From an uncultured Prevotellaceae bacterium (GTDB lineage Bacteria > Bacteroidota > Bacteroidia > Bacteroidales > Bacteroidaceae), in assembly GCA_902799765.1 (NCBI GenBank), contig CADCBZ010000012.1, forward strand, positions 62,001-126,000: DNA of 64,000 bases, read 5' to 3'. Positions within the stretch are counted from its first letter, which is position 1, and each line of letters begins with the position of its first letter. A program made the translations under genes and the position numbers. The notes under the pieces are model-generated. The model saw only the letters and a program-made list of their open reading frames with translations. It was not told the origin of the DNA and ran no database searches. Shown here piece after piece: positions 43,242 through 53,129 of the stretch.

Positions 43242-44951
43242 ATGTTAAAGGACAGAATTACAGGAGCGAAGGCGATGATGCGAGCCTTACAGGCAGAAGG
43301 GGTGAAGACCATCTTCGGATATCCTGGTGGTGCCATCATGCCTGTCTATGATGCGCTCTTCGACTATACACGTGGTGAGAAGAAATGTTTCGATCATATT
43401 CTGGTGCGTCATGAACAGGGAGCTACCCACGCCGCTGAAGGCTATGCCCGAGTCAGTGGCGAAGTGGGTGTGGCCTTGGTAACCAGTGGCCCTGGTGTGA
43501 CAAACACGCTGACAGGTATCGCTGATGCCATGATGGACTCTACGCCTATGGTGGTGATTGCAGGTCAGGTACCTATTTCTGCCTTAGGATCAGATGCATT
43601 CCAGGAGGTTGACCTGGTAGGTGTGTCACAGCCTATCTCGAAATGGAGTTATCAGATCCGTCGTGCCGAGGATGTGGCATGGGCCGTCAGTCGTGCTTTC
43701 TATATAGCCCGCACTGGTCGTCCAGGTCCTGTCGTGCTCGACTTCTCAAAGAATGCGCAGACAGAGGAGATCGACTGGGAACCTCAGAAGGTGAACTTCA
43801 TCAGAAGCTACGTGCCTTATCCCAAATTAGATCATGAGGCAGTCCGTCAGGCTGCAGAGTTGATTAATAATGCCAAGAAACCGTTGGCGTTGGTAGGACA
43901 GGGCGTAGAACTGGGTAATGCCCAGGAGGAGCTGAAGCGATTCCTTGAAAAAGCCGATATCCCTGCAGGTCGTACGATGCTTGGACTATCGGCACTGCCC
44001 TCTAATCATCCGTTGAATGTGGGTATGTTGGGTATGCATGGTAACTATGCTGTCAATATGAAGGAGCAGGAATGCGATGTGCTGATTGCCATCGGTATGC
44101 GCTTCAGTGATCGTGTGACAGGTAATGTGAAAACCTATGCCAAGCAGGCGAAGATCATCCATCTGGATATAGACCGCAGTGAGATTGATAAATGTGTCAA
44201 GACCGATATAGCAGTGGTAGCCGACTGTAAGGAGTCACTGCCTGCACTGACAGAGCTGATTAATAAGAACAAACATCAGGAATGGATCGACTCGTTCAAG
44301 CCTCTTGATGAGAAGGAGCGTGTGAAGGTTATTGAACCTGCTATTCATCCAAAGGAGGGCCCACTGCGTATGGGTGAAGTCGTCAACGCTGTTGCAGAGC
44401 AAGTGCCTGATGATGCCATTCTTGTCACTGATGTGGGACAGAACCAGCTGTTTGCTACCCGCTATTTCAAATACCATCATAAGCGTAGTATCTGTACCAG
44501 TGGTGGTTTAGGTACGATGGGTTATGGCATGCCTGCCGCCATTGGTGCCACCTTTGCAGCCCCTGAGCGAACGGTGTGCTGTTTTATGGGTGATGGTGGT
44601 TTCCAGATGTGTATCGAGGAACTCGGTACCATCATGGAGCAGAAATCTCCTGTGAAGATGATTCTGATGAACAACCACTACCTTGGCAATGTACGTCAGT
44701 GGCAGGATATGTTCTGGTTGCGCCGTAAGTCGTTTACCAAGATGCTGAACCCCAACTATGAATTGATAGCTCAGGGTTATGGTATTCCATATCAGGCTGT
44801 TGTGGATCGCCAGGATTTGCAGGCAGCTGTTGCCAAGATGCTTGCCACAGAAGGTCCGTATATCCTTGAATGTGCGATTCTTGAGGAGGACAATGTGTTG
44901 CCGATGACACCTCCGGGTATGAATGTAGATCAAATGATGTTGGAGATTTAA
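43242..44951 (+). CDS. ilvB: Acetolactate synthase, large (catalytic) subunit
   Basis: A 569-residue TPP enzyme that condenses pyruvate with pyruvate or 2-oxobutyrate. Catalytic Glu in VRHEQGATHAAEGYAR (about residues 47-62), FAD/middle domain with HGNYAVNMKE, and the C-terminal TPP motif GDGGFQM with NNHYLGNVRQW. Five bases upstream of ilvN and 39 after ilvD. All motifs intact. Confidence 0.96.
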   Translation: MLKDRITGAKAMMRALQAEGVKTIFGYPGGAIMPVYDALFDYTRGEKKCFDHILVRHEQGATHAAEGYARVSGEVGVALVTSGPGVTNTLTGIADAMMDSTPMVVIAGQVPISALGSDAFQEVDLVGVSQPISKWSYQIRRAEDVAWAVSRAFYIARTGRPGPVVLDFSKNAQTEEIDWEPQKVNFIRSYVPYPKLDHEAVRQAAELINNAKKPLALVGQGVELGNAQEELKRFLEKADIPAGRTMLGLSALPSNHPLNVGMLGMHGNYAVNMKEQECDVLIAIGMRFSDRVTGNVKTYAKQAKIIHLDIDRSEIDKCVKTDIAVVADCKESLPALTELINKNKHQEWIDSFKPLDEKERVKVIEPAIHPKEGPLRMGEVVNAVAEQVPDDAILVTDVGQNQLFATRYFKYHHKRSICTSGGLGTMGYGMPAAIGATFAAPERTVCCFMGDGGFQMCIEELGTIMEQKSPVKMILMNNHYLGNVRQWQDMFWLRRKSFTKMLNPNYELIAQGYGIPYQAVVDRQDLQAAVAKMLATEGPYILECAILEEDNVLPMTPPGMNVDQMMLEI

Positions 44952-44955
44952 GATT

Positions 44956-45498
44956 ATGGAAGAGAAGAAGAAACTATATACGTTGTTGGTGTATTCGGAG
45001 AACGTAGCGGGTATTCTGAATCAGGTGACTGCCGTGTTTACCCGTCGTCAGGTGAATATCGAGAGTCTGAACGTATCTGCCTCCAGTATCCCAGGTGTCC
45101 ACAAATACACGATTACGGCTTGGAGCGACGAGGATCAGATTATCAAGATTGTCCACCAGATTGAGAAGAAGATCGATGTGGTGAAGGCTAACTATTTTAC
45201 TGACGACCAACTCTTTATCCGTGAGTCAGGACTCTATAAGCTCGCCACTCAGATGGTGCTGGAAAACCCTGAAGTGTCTCGTACCATTCGTCGTTATGGA
45301 GCCAGTATTATTGAGGTGAACCCCACTTATACCATTGTGATGAAGTTCGGACTGACAGAAGATATTATCTCTCTCTTCCGTGCGCTCGACACCTTTGGTT
45401 GTGTGCTGCAATACACGCGTTCTGGTCGTATAGCCGTCACCCGTGGCATGCAGGAGCAGGTAAGCCAGTTCTTGGAAGAAAGGGAACAGCATAAATAG
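44956..45498 (+). CDS. ilvN: Acetolactate synthase, small (regulatory) subunit
   Basis: A 180-residue regulatory subunit with the ACT domain at the N-terminus (LLVYSENVAGILNQVTAVFT and RRQVNIESLNVS), which binds valine for feedback inhibition, and the C-terminal small-subunit domain (RRYGASIIEVNPTYTIVMKF, and TRSGRIAVTRG). Normal length; four bases after ilvB. Confidence 0.93.
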   Translation: MEEKKKLYTLLVYSENVAGILNQVTAVFTRRQVNIESLNVSASSIPGVHKYTITAWSDEDQIIKIVHQIEKKIDVVKANYFTDDQLFIRESGLYKLATQMVLENPEVSRTIRRYGASIIEVNPTYTIVMKFGLTEDIISLFRALDTFGCVLQYTRSGRIAVTRGMQEQVSQFLEEREQHK

Positions 45499-45515
45499 GT
45501 TGGAAAGGGGTAGGG

Positions 45516-47213
45516 ATGTTACGCAAGAGCTGTCTGATCATCTGTCTGATGTTCGCGTCGCTTGTTGGCGAAGCACGGATAACCTTGCCCGACTCCTTGC
45601 TGTCTGTCACGAAATCCTATGTCTATGACATCACCAGTCCTGATACGGCCCAGGCCATCCTCAATACCGTCCGTGAACGTCAGACAGAACCTGCTTGGCG
45701 AATAGACTTTGCTGAAGGCGACCTGAACTACAACATGCGTCGTTATCTGAAAGCCCTCTCCTTCTTCGAGCGTGTCAAGGCTGAACCCTCTCTTCGTGAC
45801 AGCACCCATGTGCAGTTGCTCCTCTATAAGCGGCTGATGGACTGTTATGATGCGCTTAACCTCAACGATCAGCTGATAAGAACCATTTATGCCCTCCGTA
45901 AGATGGCCAAGGCCAGAGGAGACAAGGCTTTCGAGTCGATGTCTGTCTTTATGAGTGGTAAACAACACCACTATCACGGCCAGATCGACAGGGGATATGC
46001 CTCCTGTCTAGAAGGTCTCGAGTTGATGCGTGAGACAGAATATGTGAACAAGCATATCGAACTGCGTAACTATTATGGTGAATTATTAAAGATGTACACG
46101 CGCGATGGACGCTATGAGGAAGCCATCCACATGTCGCATCATCAGGAAGCAGAGGCCCTCTATCCGTCGCCTGCCATTATGCTTAAAGCCAGGGAGCGCG
46201 GTCTGCGCCAGGTCTATGCCCTCCGTGCCAGCATGTATGCCCATGCCGGTAATATGACTGAGGCCAACAAAGCCTATGCTGCCTGGAAGAAAACCGGTTG
46301 CGGCAATCCCATCGACGATATGGATATCTACGACTACCTGCAACTTAGCCATCATAACGACGAAGCCTTGACTATCATTGCCCGTTACCGTGAATTCCTG
46401 TGCGAACAGGGCGATACCGTCTCTTATCGTATGCTCTCTGCCCTTAACCGTGAGGCACTGCTCCACGTGGATATGGGCAATTATGAGCAGGCTGTTGCCT
46501 ATGGTCGTCAGGTAGATCATGTAGCCCACAAGCTCCATATCATCATGTCGGGTGAGCAGATGCAGACTACCTACAACCTGCTGCAGGAGCAGTCGGCCTC
46601 CAAATCAAAGACAAAGTGGCTCATCCTGGCAGGCATTGCCATTGCTATCGTGTTTTTGGTCGTGCTGATCGTTCTCTATTATTCCCGCAACGAACGCCGC
46701 CATTTCCGTGATATGCGAAGATTGGTTCACGTTCTTGACGCTTATCGTAGGGCTGTGATCAACGGGGAGCCGTCCACGTCGCCAGAAGTCGTAGCAGCCA
46801 TCGAAGAGCTCCGTTCCATCAAACTCCCTGAAAACCAGCCGGCAGAAGGGGAGGAAGAGCCTGACGATGAAGACCATCGCCTGTATGTAGAGATGGACAC
46901 ACAGGTAACACGTGATCGGCTGTTTCTTAAACCAGGACTTGGCCGTGATGACCTCATGCGCCTGATTGGAGTCGATAAGAACCGTTTCGGTAAGATGATG
47001 AGCAAGTACTCAGATGCCTCAAACACATCAGTCTATATCAACATCAAACGTGTGCAGTATGGTGCAGTCTTACTGTTGGAGCATCCTGAGTACACCATTT
47101 CCACGGTAGCTACGGAGTGTGGCATGAGTAATACGGTTACGTTTAACCGTACATTTAAGGAGATCTATAACATGACACCTTCCGAATATCGTGAGAAAAT
47201 GACGGCAATTTAG
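45516..47213 (+). CDS. Membrane-bound TPR sensor with AraC-type HTH
   Basis: A 565-residue one-protein regulator. Signal-like N-terminus (SCLIICLMFASLVGEA), a helical TPR-like periplasmic domain (residues ~30-360), one transmembrane helix (WLILAGIAIAIVFLVVLIVLYY, about residues 368-389), and an AraC HTH at the C-terminus (NTSVYINIKRVQYGAVLLLE and ISTVATECGMSNTVTFNRTF). Such regulators in Bacteroidota sense an envelope signal and act on nearby surface genes. Its stop codon is at the left end of the IS element, and the fimbrial operon lies just beyond that. Confidence 0.83.
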   Translation: MLRKSCLIICLMFASLVGEARITLPDSLLSVTKSYVYDITSPDTAQAILNTVRERQTEPAWRIDFAEGDLNYNMRRYLKALSFFERVKAEPSLRDSTHVQLLLYKRLMDCYDALNLNDQLIRTIYALRKMAKARGDKAFESMSVFMSGKQHHYHGQIDRGYASCLEGLELMRETEYVNKHIELRNYYGELLKMYTRDGRYEEAIHMSHHQEAEALYPSPAIMLKARERGLRQVYALRASMYAHAGNMTEANKAYAAWKKTGCGNPIDDMDIYDYLQLSHHNDEALTIIARYREFLCEQGDTVSYRMLSALNREALLHVDMGNYEQAVAYGRQVDHVAHKLHIIMSGEQMQTTYNLLQEQSASKSKTKWLILAGIAIAIVFLVVLIVLYYSRNERRHFRDMRRLVHVLDAYRRAVINGEPSTSPEVVAAIEELRSIKLPENQPAEGEEEPDDEDHRLYVEMDTQVTRDRLFLKPGLGRDDLMRLIGVDKNRFGKMMSKYSDASNTSVYINIKRVQYGAVLLLEHPEYTISTVATECGMSNTVTFNRTFKEIYNMTPSEYREKMTAI

Positions 47214-47216
47214 GGG

Positions 47217-49265
47217 GAGGCTGTCCGAAAACATAATGTAAGCTAAATTGAGCATATGAGCATCTCTTTTTGCAACCTTCTGATTATCAATAAGTTTAAT
47301 TGTTTTTAACCTAATAAATTCTTTAATGTCAGCTGTTTTTAGTAACTTTGTACCTATAATAAAGGTACCGATTATGGCATATAAGAAAGGTGAAGACAGA
47401 AGGCAAAGGACGCTGTTTCCTGATTGCATTGATGATTATGTAGAACAGGATTCCCCTGTTCGTCTGATGGATGCGTTTGTTGATTGTTTGGACATGGAGA
47501 AGCTTGGGTTCCAGCGTTTTGTCCCTGCTGATACAGGTGCTCCGGGATATGATCCCCGTGACCTGCTGAAGTTGTACACATATGGTTATTACTACGAGGT
47601 GCGGTCATCACGCAAACTGGCCCGTCAGTGCCTGATAAACATTGAGGTGATGTGGCTTTTGAGCAAACTCACTCCGGACTTTCGCACGATATCCGACTTC
47701 CGCAAGGACAACAAGGCTGCTATCGAGAAAACATTCAAGGAATTCAACCGTTTTTGCTATAGTCAGGACCTTTTCTCCAAGAGCTATGTCTCTATTGACG
47801 GCAGCAAGTTCAAAGCTGTCAACGCCAAAGACAGGAACTTCACGCTGAACAAGCTGGACGACCGTATAGCCCGACTTGACCAGCACATCGCGCATTATAT
47901 GGACGAGCTTGACGCATATGATGCAGAAGAGGGCCGCAAACTGTCGAAAGAGGACCTGGAGCATAAGCTGGAGAACTGCAAGGAGCGCAAGGAGCTTTAC
48001 GAAGGCTACCGCGAGCAACTCGAACAGAGCGGCGAGAAGCAGATGTCGCTTACTGACCCAGACTCCCGTCTTATGAAGGCCAACGAAGGATTCTGCGTAG
48101 GATATAATACTCAAGTGGCCGTAGATGCTGAGAGCCATATGATTGCAGGATTCCAAATGACGAATAATCCTACGGACCATGGACAGATAACCAGTGTGGC
48201 TGGTGATGTGAAGCAGGAATATGGTGTGGATATCCTTGAGGCAACAGCCGACAAAGGGTATGAGAGTCCGGAGGATCATGCCAATGCCCTTGCATCGGGT
48301 ATCGTGCCCAACGTCATCCAGCGCAATGGTGGATGTACCGAAGAGGTGAAGTTTGATTATCATGATGTAGAAATCACTGATGAGCAGAAAGCCAGCACCA
48401 AGCCTGAGGATTTGAAGACCTGCCTTGAAGCAGGTGTCGTTCCTGATGCTTACAAGGATATTCTTACGGATGTCAAAATTGTCGAAGAGAAGACATATGT
48501 GGCAGATATCGCAGACTCAGACGTACTGAAGATGACTGATGCAGAGATGAAAGCCAAGGCTGCTGAAGGATACTTTGTCAGGGCTGCTGAACGCAATTTC
48601 GTATATTGCCCTCAGGGACAGATGCTGCGTCAGAAATCTATCAAGCGCAACGGCATGATACGCTATTGCAACAAGCTTGCCTGCAAACACTGCAAAAACA
48701 GGTGTACTACGGCAGACTTCAAGGAGGTCGACTTTAATAAGGACAAACTTATTATACTGGCCAGAGGCTATAAGCCGCAGGCTTCTGATGACAATGATGA
48801 TGAACGTCCCAAACCTCCCAGACAGAAGAGAGCGAAAGTGGTGAAGAAGGTGGTAAAATACGTGCTTCATCTGGACGAGAAAAAGATGGATCAGCGGAAA
48901 TGTCTCTCAGAGCATCCTTTCGGAACACTCAAGCGATCGTTAGGACAATATTACTTCTTGTTAAAGGGCTTCGCCAAGGTGACAGCTGAAATGGCTTTGT
49001 TCTGCCTCTCGTATAACCTGCGTCGTGCCATCAACATGAAAGGTGTGCCCGCACTCGTAGCAGCCCTCAGGTAAGAAATAGGGATATATTAAGCGTTTAA
49101 ATCGGGGTCTGCAAGGCTCATTTTAAGCCATCAGGACCTCAAAACTCAACTGAATGCAAAAATCTTATTAAAAATCTGCCCCTCGGTTGAGGCATTTATA
49201 TGGCCTCAGAATCAGCCTAAATCAGGTCAAAATCCCTTTGAAATCGGGAGTTCTCGGACGGGCTG
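47217..49265 (+). mobile_element. IS1182-like insertion sequence
   Basis: One transposase gene plus flanking non-coding ends. Left end GAGGCTGTCCGAAAAC (47217-47232) and right end GTTCTCGGACGGGCTG (49250-49265) are imperfect inverted repeats (about 12 of 16 matches). The left flank is GGGG and the right flank a run of seven G, compatible with a 4-bp target duplication in a G-run. The ends are my best reading, give or take a few bases. The insertion is immediately after the stop codon of the TPR/AraC regulator. Confidence 0.75.
47374..49074 (+). CDS. IS1182-family transposase
   Basis: A 566-residue transposase with the family's N-terminal helical domain (GYDPRDLLKLYTYGYYYEVR, SSRKLARQC) and the DDE catalytic core: the first Asp in SIDGSKFKAVNAKD, the second in GVDILEATADKGYESPEDH, and the C-terminal Glu/Arg region YFVRAAERN, HPFGTLKRSLGQYYFLLKGF. 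A CxxC/H pattern (CKHCKNRC) is present. No frameshift. A -7 box TAACTTTG lies at 47343-47350. ATG 47374 is preferred over an in-frame ATG at 47326 that would include it. Confidence 0.9.
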   Translation: MAYKKGEDRRQRTLFPDCIDDYVEQDSPVRLMDAFVDCLDMEKLGFQRFVPADTGAPGYDPRDLLKLYTYGYYYEVRSSRKLARQCLINIEVMWLLSKLTPDFRTISDFRKDNKAAIEKTFKEFNRFCYSQDLFSKSYVSIDGSKFKAVNAKDRNFTLNKLDDRIARLDQHIAHYMDELDAYDAEEGRKLSKEDLEHKLENCKERKELYEGYREQLEQSGEKQMSLTDPDSRLMKANEGFCVGYNTQVAVDAESHMIAGFQMTNNPTDHGQITSVAGDVKQEYGVDILEATADKGYESPEDHANALASGIVPNVIQRNGGCTEEVKFDYHDVEITDEQKASTKPEDLKTCLEAGVVPDAYKDILTDVKIVEEKTYVADIADSDVLKMTDAEMKAKAAEGYFVRAAERNFVYCPQGQMLRQKSIKRNGMIRYCNKLACKHCKNRCTTADFKEVDFNKDKLIILARGYKPQASDDNDDERPKPPRQKRAKVVKKVVKYVLHLDEKKMDQRKCLSEHPFGTLKRSLGQYYFLLKGFAKVTAEMALFCLSYNLRRAINMKGVPALVAALR

Positions 49266-49593
49266 GGGGGGGTAATTCTTTTTGTCAAGATTGTTTTGCT
49301 TTTGAAACTTGGACAAATCTTATTACTATGTAAATATATAACCAATTGATTGCTAGTGGTCTTGACAAATTGTTGCTCTTTGTTATGGACGGATTGTTTT
49401 TATATAAAAGAGAAAAATTTGGCCTGTTTGTTAAGTCTTATGGTTGCTTTTGGGGTGTATTTGAGATGCATTTGAGACTTCTAAATGTTAAAATATGACA
49501 AATTGTTGGAAGAAAACGACAGATTTTAATGAATTAACAGTTAATTTTTACTTTATTAATAAGAAAATTCTTATCTTTGCATTCAAATAAACG
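49266..49593. promoter_or_regulatory. Leader of the fimbrial operon
   Basis: About 330 bases without a gene. AT-rich (runs of T such as 49390-49420) with the -7 box TATCTTTG at 49572-49579, 14 bases before ATG 49594. No clear -33 box or obvious invertible repeat was found, and the upstream G-run from the IS end borders it. Whatever upstream control region the regulator used may have been displaced by the IS insertion. Confidence 0.55.
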
Positions 49594-51162
49594 ATGATCA
49601 CCGTGAGAAAAATCTATTTATTAACCGTTGCCAGTATTTTGCTATTGGCTAATGTGAGTGTTCAGGAGGTAAACGCCCAAAAGTTTACCCTCAGCAATAA
49701 TCTGCTTTATGATGCTACGCTGACTCCCAATTTACGAATGGGTGTCCGTCTGTCTGAGCAGTGGTCTTTGGGTTTGACGGCAGGCTACCATCCTTGGCCT
49801 ACAGACGAGAGTGTGTCTAAGAAATTTAAACATTTACTATTGGCCCCAGACGTACGCTACTGGATCGATTCGGTGAATGTCCATCATTTCTTTGGCTTCA
49901 ATCTCATTTACAGCCATTACAACATCGCCGAAGTCAAGTTCCCATTTGGGCTGTGGAAGTCCCTTCGTGATGAGCGTCATCAGGGTGATCTTGGTGCCAT
50001 CGGCGCCTATTATGGCTATTCTTGGCCATTAGGACGTTACTGGAATCTGGAAGCCCACATCGGCGCTGCTATCGGTTATACCAAATACGACCGTTATGAG
50101 TGCGGTCATTGTGGTAGGAAGCTGGGCGACGAAAAGAAAGTCATTTTTTTGCCTCAGGCCGGCGTGAGTATTGTCTATAACATCCCTGGTCGCCCCCGTA
50201 AGGTGGAAGGACCTGAAGTGTTGCCGACAGTGGATGAGCCTATGACGGCAGCGGTAGATGTTCTGCCGTTTGTCCCTGCGCTTTCTCCTGTACCGGAATT
50301 CAAGGGTAGGGCAGGTCAGCTTCAGCAAGACAATGCGGTGGTTGCCCATATCTCCGAATACCGGCCTTACGACCGTACCCGTATTCTCCGCAAAGAGAAG
50401 GATGCTCTCTTCGTTCATTTCGATTTAGGTAAGTCAATCCTCTCTACCGACTACCGCGATAACCGTGCCACACTGGATCGCATCGTGGAGATTACCCGTC
50501 AGATTATGACCGACTCCACCAGTAGTGTGAAAAAGATACAACTGATTGGCTTGGCTTCGTTTGAAGGTAATCCTGCCACTAACGAGCGGTTAGCCCTCAA
50601 TCGTGCTTTGGCCTTGCAGCGTTATCTCCAGCAGGAGGTCAGTGTGCCCGACTCGCTGTTCGATACCGTTGGCGGCGGTGAGGCATGGGCTGATTTCCGC
50701 GATCAGTTAAACGATATTGTGCAGGAAGGTAAGGCAAACCACGTCGATCTGGCAAAAGTCATTGAGATCATCGACCAGGAACAGGATGCTGTCGTTCGCG
50801 AACGCCGCATCAAGCAGTTGGACAAGGGTCGCACTTGGGCCTATATCAAAGAGCATATCCTGAAAGATCAGCGCAACTCAGGTTATATCCGTATCTACTA
50901 CGACTATGTGCCTGACAAGGCTGCCGCCACTATCAATGAGGCCAACGAGCTGCTCACTACCGACTGTAGTGACTGCCACCATGAGGCGCTGCGTCTGCTT
51001 TTGACGGTCCGTAACGATGAGCGCGCCCAGAACGCCCTGGGTGTAGCCTACTGGCTCTGTGGTCAGCGTAACGACGCTTTGGATTGCTTCCGTCGTGCCG
51101 CAGCCAATGGCAATGCCAATGCCCAGGATAACCTGCGCCAGTTGGAGGCCGCCCAACCGTGA
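49594..51162 (+). CDS. DUF3575 / OmpA-like outer-membrane protein of a fimbrial operon
   Basis: A 522-residue exported protein. Signal peptide (YLLTVASILLLANVSVQEVNA), then a beta-barrel-like DUF3575 region (residues ~30-190: FTLSNNLLYDATLTPNLRMG and VSIVYNIPGRPR), then an OmpA-like region (LFVHFDLGKSIL and ALNRALALQRYLQQEV), and a short TPR-like C-terminus (ALRLLLTVRNDERAQNALGV). DUF3575 proteins accompany Mfa/FimA fimbrial genes in Bacteroidales. Presumed role: outer-membrane anchoring or assembly of the fimbria. Confidence 0.8.
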   Translation: MITVRKIYLLTVASILLLANVSVQEVNAQKFTLSNNLLYDATLTPNLRMGVRLSEQWSLGLTAGYHPWPTDESVSKKFKHLLLAPDVRYWIDSVNVHHFFGFNLIYSHYNIAEVKFPFGLWKSLRDERHQGDLGAIGAYYGYSWPLGRYWNLEAHIGAAIGYTKYDRYECGHCGRKLGDEKKVIFLPQAGVSIVYNIPGRPRKVEGPEVLPTVDEPMTAAVDVLPFVPALSPVPEFKGRAGQLQQDNAVVAHISEYRPYDRTRILRKEKDALFVHFDLGKSILSTDYRDNRATLDRIVEITRQIMTDSTSSVKKIQLIGLASFEGNPATNERLALNRALALQRYLQQEVSVPDSLFDTVGGGEAWADFRDQLNDIVQEGKANHVDLAKVIEIIDQEQDAVVRERRIKQLDKGRTWAYIKEHILKDQRNSGYIRIYYDYVPDKAAATINEANELLTTDCSDCHHEALRLLLTVRNDERAQNALGVAYWLCGQRNDALDCFRRAAANGNANAQDNLRQLEAAQP

Positions 51163-51215
51163 ATTCAATAGAAAACAGATAAAATTAAGTATTAACAAAT
51201 AAAACTTTCGAAAGT

Positions 51216-53090
51216 ATGAAAAAGTATTTCAGTTATGCCTTAGTAGGTGCGATAGCACTAACAGGCGCAGTGGGATTCTCCTCTTGTTCGTCCTCCAGTG
51301 ACGAAGTCGTGGGCAACAATCCGAGCTACAATTCGGAGCAGAGCTCTGTGAAGACGCAGTTCACCATCTCTTTCTCTAAAAATGTTGCAAGCACGCGTCA
51401 GTCAGAAGGTATTGTTCAGGCAAAAGCGTCTACTCCGTTCCGAGGAATGGACAACATCGTTCTTCTTCCTTTTGGTGTTGCTGGCGCTGTTAATACTGAT
51501 CCTATTGGTTCCACTTTAACAAAACTCGGCAAAGCTATTGAGTTGAAGAATATCATTTATCCAAGTCAATTTGAAGATCTAACTAACTCAATTCCTGCTT
51601 CAACTCTGACAGATGAAAGTAATTCTAATTCTGTGTTGTATAATGATGTGACTATTCCCGTAGGAACAGGCTCTTTCCTATTTTATGGAAAGGCAATAGA
51701 TGGTGGTGTTGGTACAAATAATTTTCTTAATGGTTATTTGAAAATGGAAGGGAACCAGCCAGGTACAATTACGTTTACTCCTCTTCAGACTTATCCGTCA
51801 TCCACAACAGCATCGACAGTTGGTGAGGCTTTGGCTACATATATTAGTAACATTGCTAAAGCTGAACATTGGGCTGAATGTGGAACTGAGGCAAATAAAA
51901 CTCAATCGTGGTATAATCTAGGTCTAAGTGATCTTTATACAAAATTTACGAGTATGAAGGCTGGCTCTTCACGTACAGTTCAGGCAGCTGTTCAGGATTT
52001 ATATTCGACAATTAAGGATAATACAGATGCAGTTTCTACTGCTATCATAGCAGCAATAACTGATGCTGATTACGTCTCATCTTCTGAAGGAGGAGTTTTG
52101 ACCTTCAAAGCAGTAATAGGCAATTCTGAGGATACCTATTTCCCTGGAGATAAGGATCTGCCTGATGGTGCGGCATTGCTTTCATATAATTCAGGTACAA
52201 AGACGTTTACTCAGGTGACAAATGGTAGTGGAAATACGGGACAGGTCACTGCCAAATATGCTGATTATGTTTATCCTGCATCTCTTTACTATTATTGTAA
52301 TAGTGGTATAAAGACCTCTAATTCTTCACAAGCAACTGCGTATAATGGTTCTGATAGCTGGGCTACTATTTCTGGAAAATATACAGATGGAACTTCTGTT
52401 AGCACATCTACCCGTTCTGTAGCCATATTGGATCCAATACAATATGGTGTAGGTCGTCTTGAAGCATGTGTTAAATTAGGGGATGCAACAACACTGTACG
52501 ACAAGAATGGTGATGCATATAATGTAATTCCTAACAAAGGCTTTACTGTGACTGGTATATTGATAGGAGGTCAGAAACAAGTTGTCTATAACTTTACTCC
52601 TACTACTGACACAGACGCCCCCTCTTATACTATTTACGATAATATCACCAAATCAAATGGAACTATAAATGTATATAAAACAACAGCTTCTGATCCTAAT
52701 TATACACTTGCCCTTGAAACTGAAGCTGACGTTGCTGTTTATGTTGCGGTTGAGTTGTTAAATAACGGTGCTGATTTTCAAGGTAAAGATGGTGTTGTGC
52801 CTGCTGGTTGTAAATTCTATCTCGTTGCACAGTTGGATCCTTCTAAAGGTTCTGGCTATGTTTCAGAAACGATGGATCAGGTGTTTAAGCAAGATCATAA
52901 GACAATTGTCAACTTCACAATACCGAAAGGATATGCTAAAACTGAGGATGAATTTAATCCCGAAACTCCTGTAGGACTAGGAAGGGCATATAATACCATT
53001 CCAGATCTCCGTACGCCAAAATTGGAGTTGGGCCTATCTGTGGATTTGACATGGGAGACAGGTATAGAGTTCGATGTAGAATTTAAGTGA
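51216..53090 (+). CDS. Mfa1/FimA-like major fimbrial subunit
   Basis: A 624-residue lipoprotein. Lipobox in GAVGFSSCSSSSDEV with lipidated Cys at about residue 24. An arginine site in NVASTRQSEG (about residue 60) precedes FRGMDNIVLLPFG; in this family an Arg-specific protease removes the N-terminal strand before polymerisation. The C-terminal strand LGLSVDLTWETGIEFDVEF is the family's donor-strand-like end. The body from about 51430 to 52990 looks AT-richer than the neighbouring genes, as in antigenically variable subunits. Likely the shaft subunit; the following gene is the anchor. Confidence 0.85.
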   Translation: MKKYFSYALVGAIALTGAVGFSSCSSSSDEVVGNNPSYNSEQSSVKTQFTISFSKNVASTRQSEGIVQAKASTPFRGMDNIVLLPFGVAGAVNTDPIGSTLTKLGKAIELKNIIYPSQFEDLTNSIPASTLTDESNSNSVLYNDVTIPVGTGSFLFYGKAIDGGVGTNNFLNGYLKMEGNQPGTITFTPLQTYPSSTTASTVGEALATYISNIAKAEHWAECGTEANKTQSWYNLGLSDLYTKFTSMKAGSSRTVQAAVQDLYSTIKDNTDAVSTAIIAAITDADYVSSSEGGVLTFKAVIGNSEDTYFPGDKDLPDGAALLSYNSGTKTFTQVTNGSGNTGQVTAKYADYVYPASLYYYCNSGIKTSNSSQATAYNGSDSWATISGKYTDGTSVSTSTRSVAILDPIQYGVGRLEACVKLGDATTLYDKNGDAYNVIPNKGFTVTGILIGGQKQVVYNFTPTTDTDAPSYTIYDNITKSNGTINVYKTTASDPNYTLALETEADVAVYVAVELLNNGADFQGKDGVVPAGCKFYLVAQLDPSKGSGYVSETMDQVFKQDHKTIVNFTIPKGYAKTEDEFNPETPVGLGRAYNTIPDLRTPKLELGLSVDLTWETGIEFDVEFK

Positions 53091-53129
53091 CATTTTGTGA
53101 GATAGGCAAGAGACTAGAACATAAATGAA

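Noticed and set aside
47326-47373. Upstream ATG for the transposase
   Set aside because: The 16 extra residues overlap the -7 box TAACTTTG and are not family-like.
49188-49208. Terminator-like hairpin TGAGGC/GCCTCA in the IS tail
   Set aside because: Only 6 bp with no T-tract; too weak to call.
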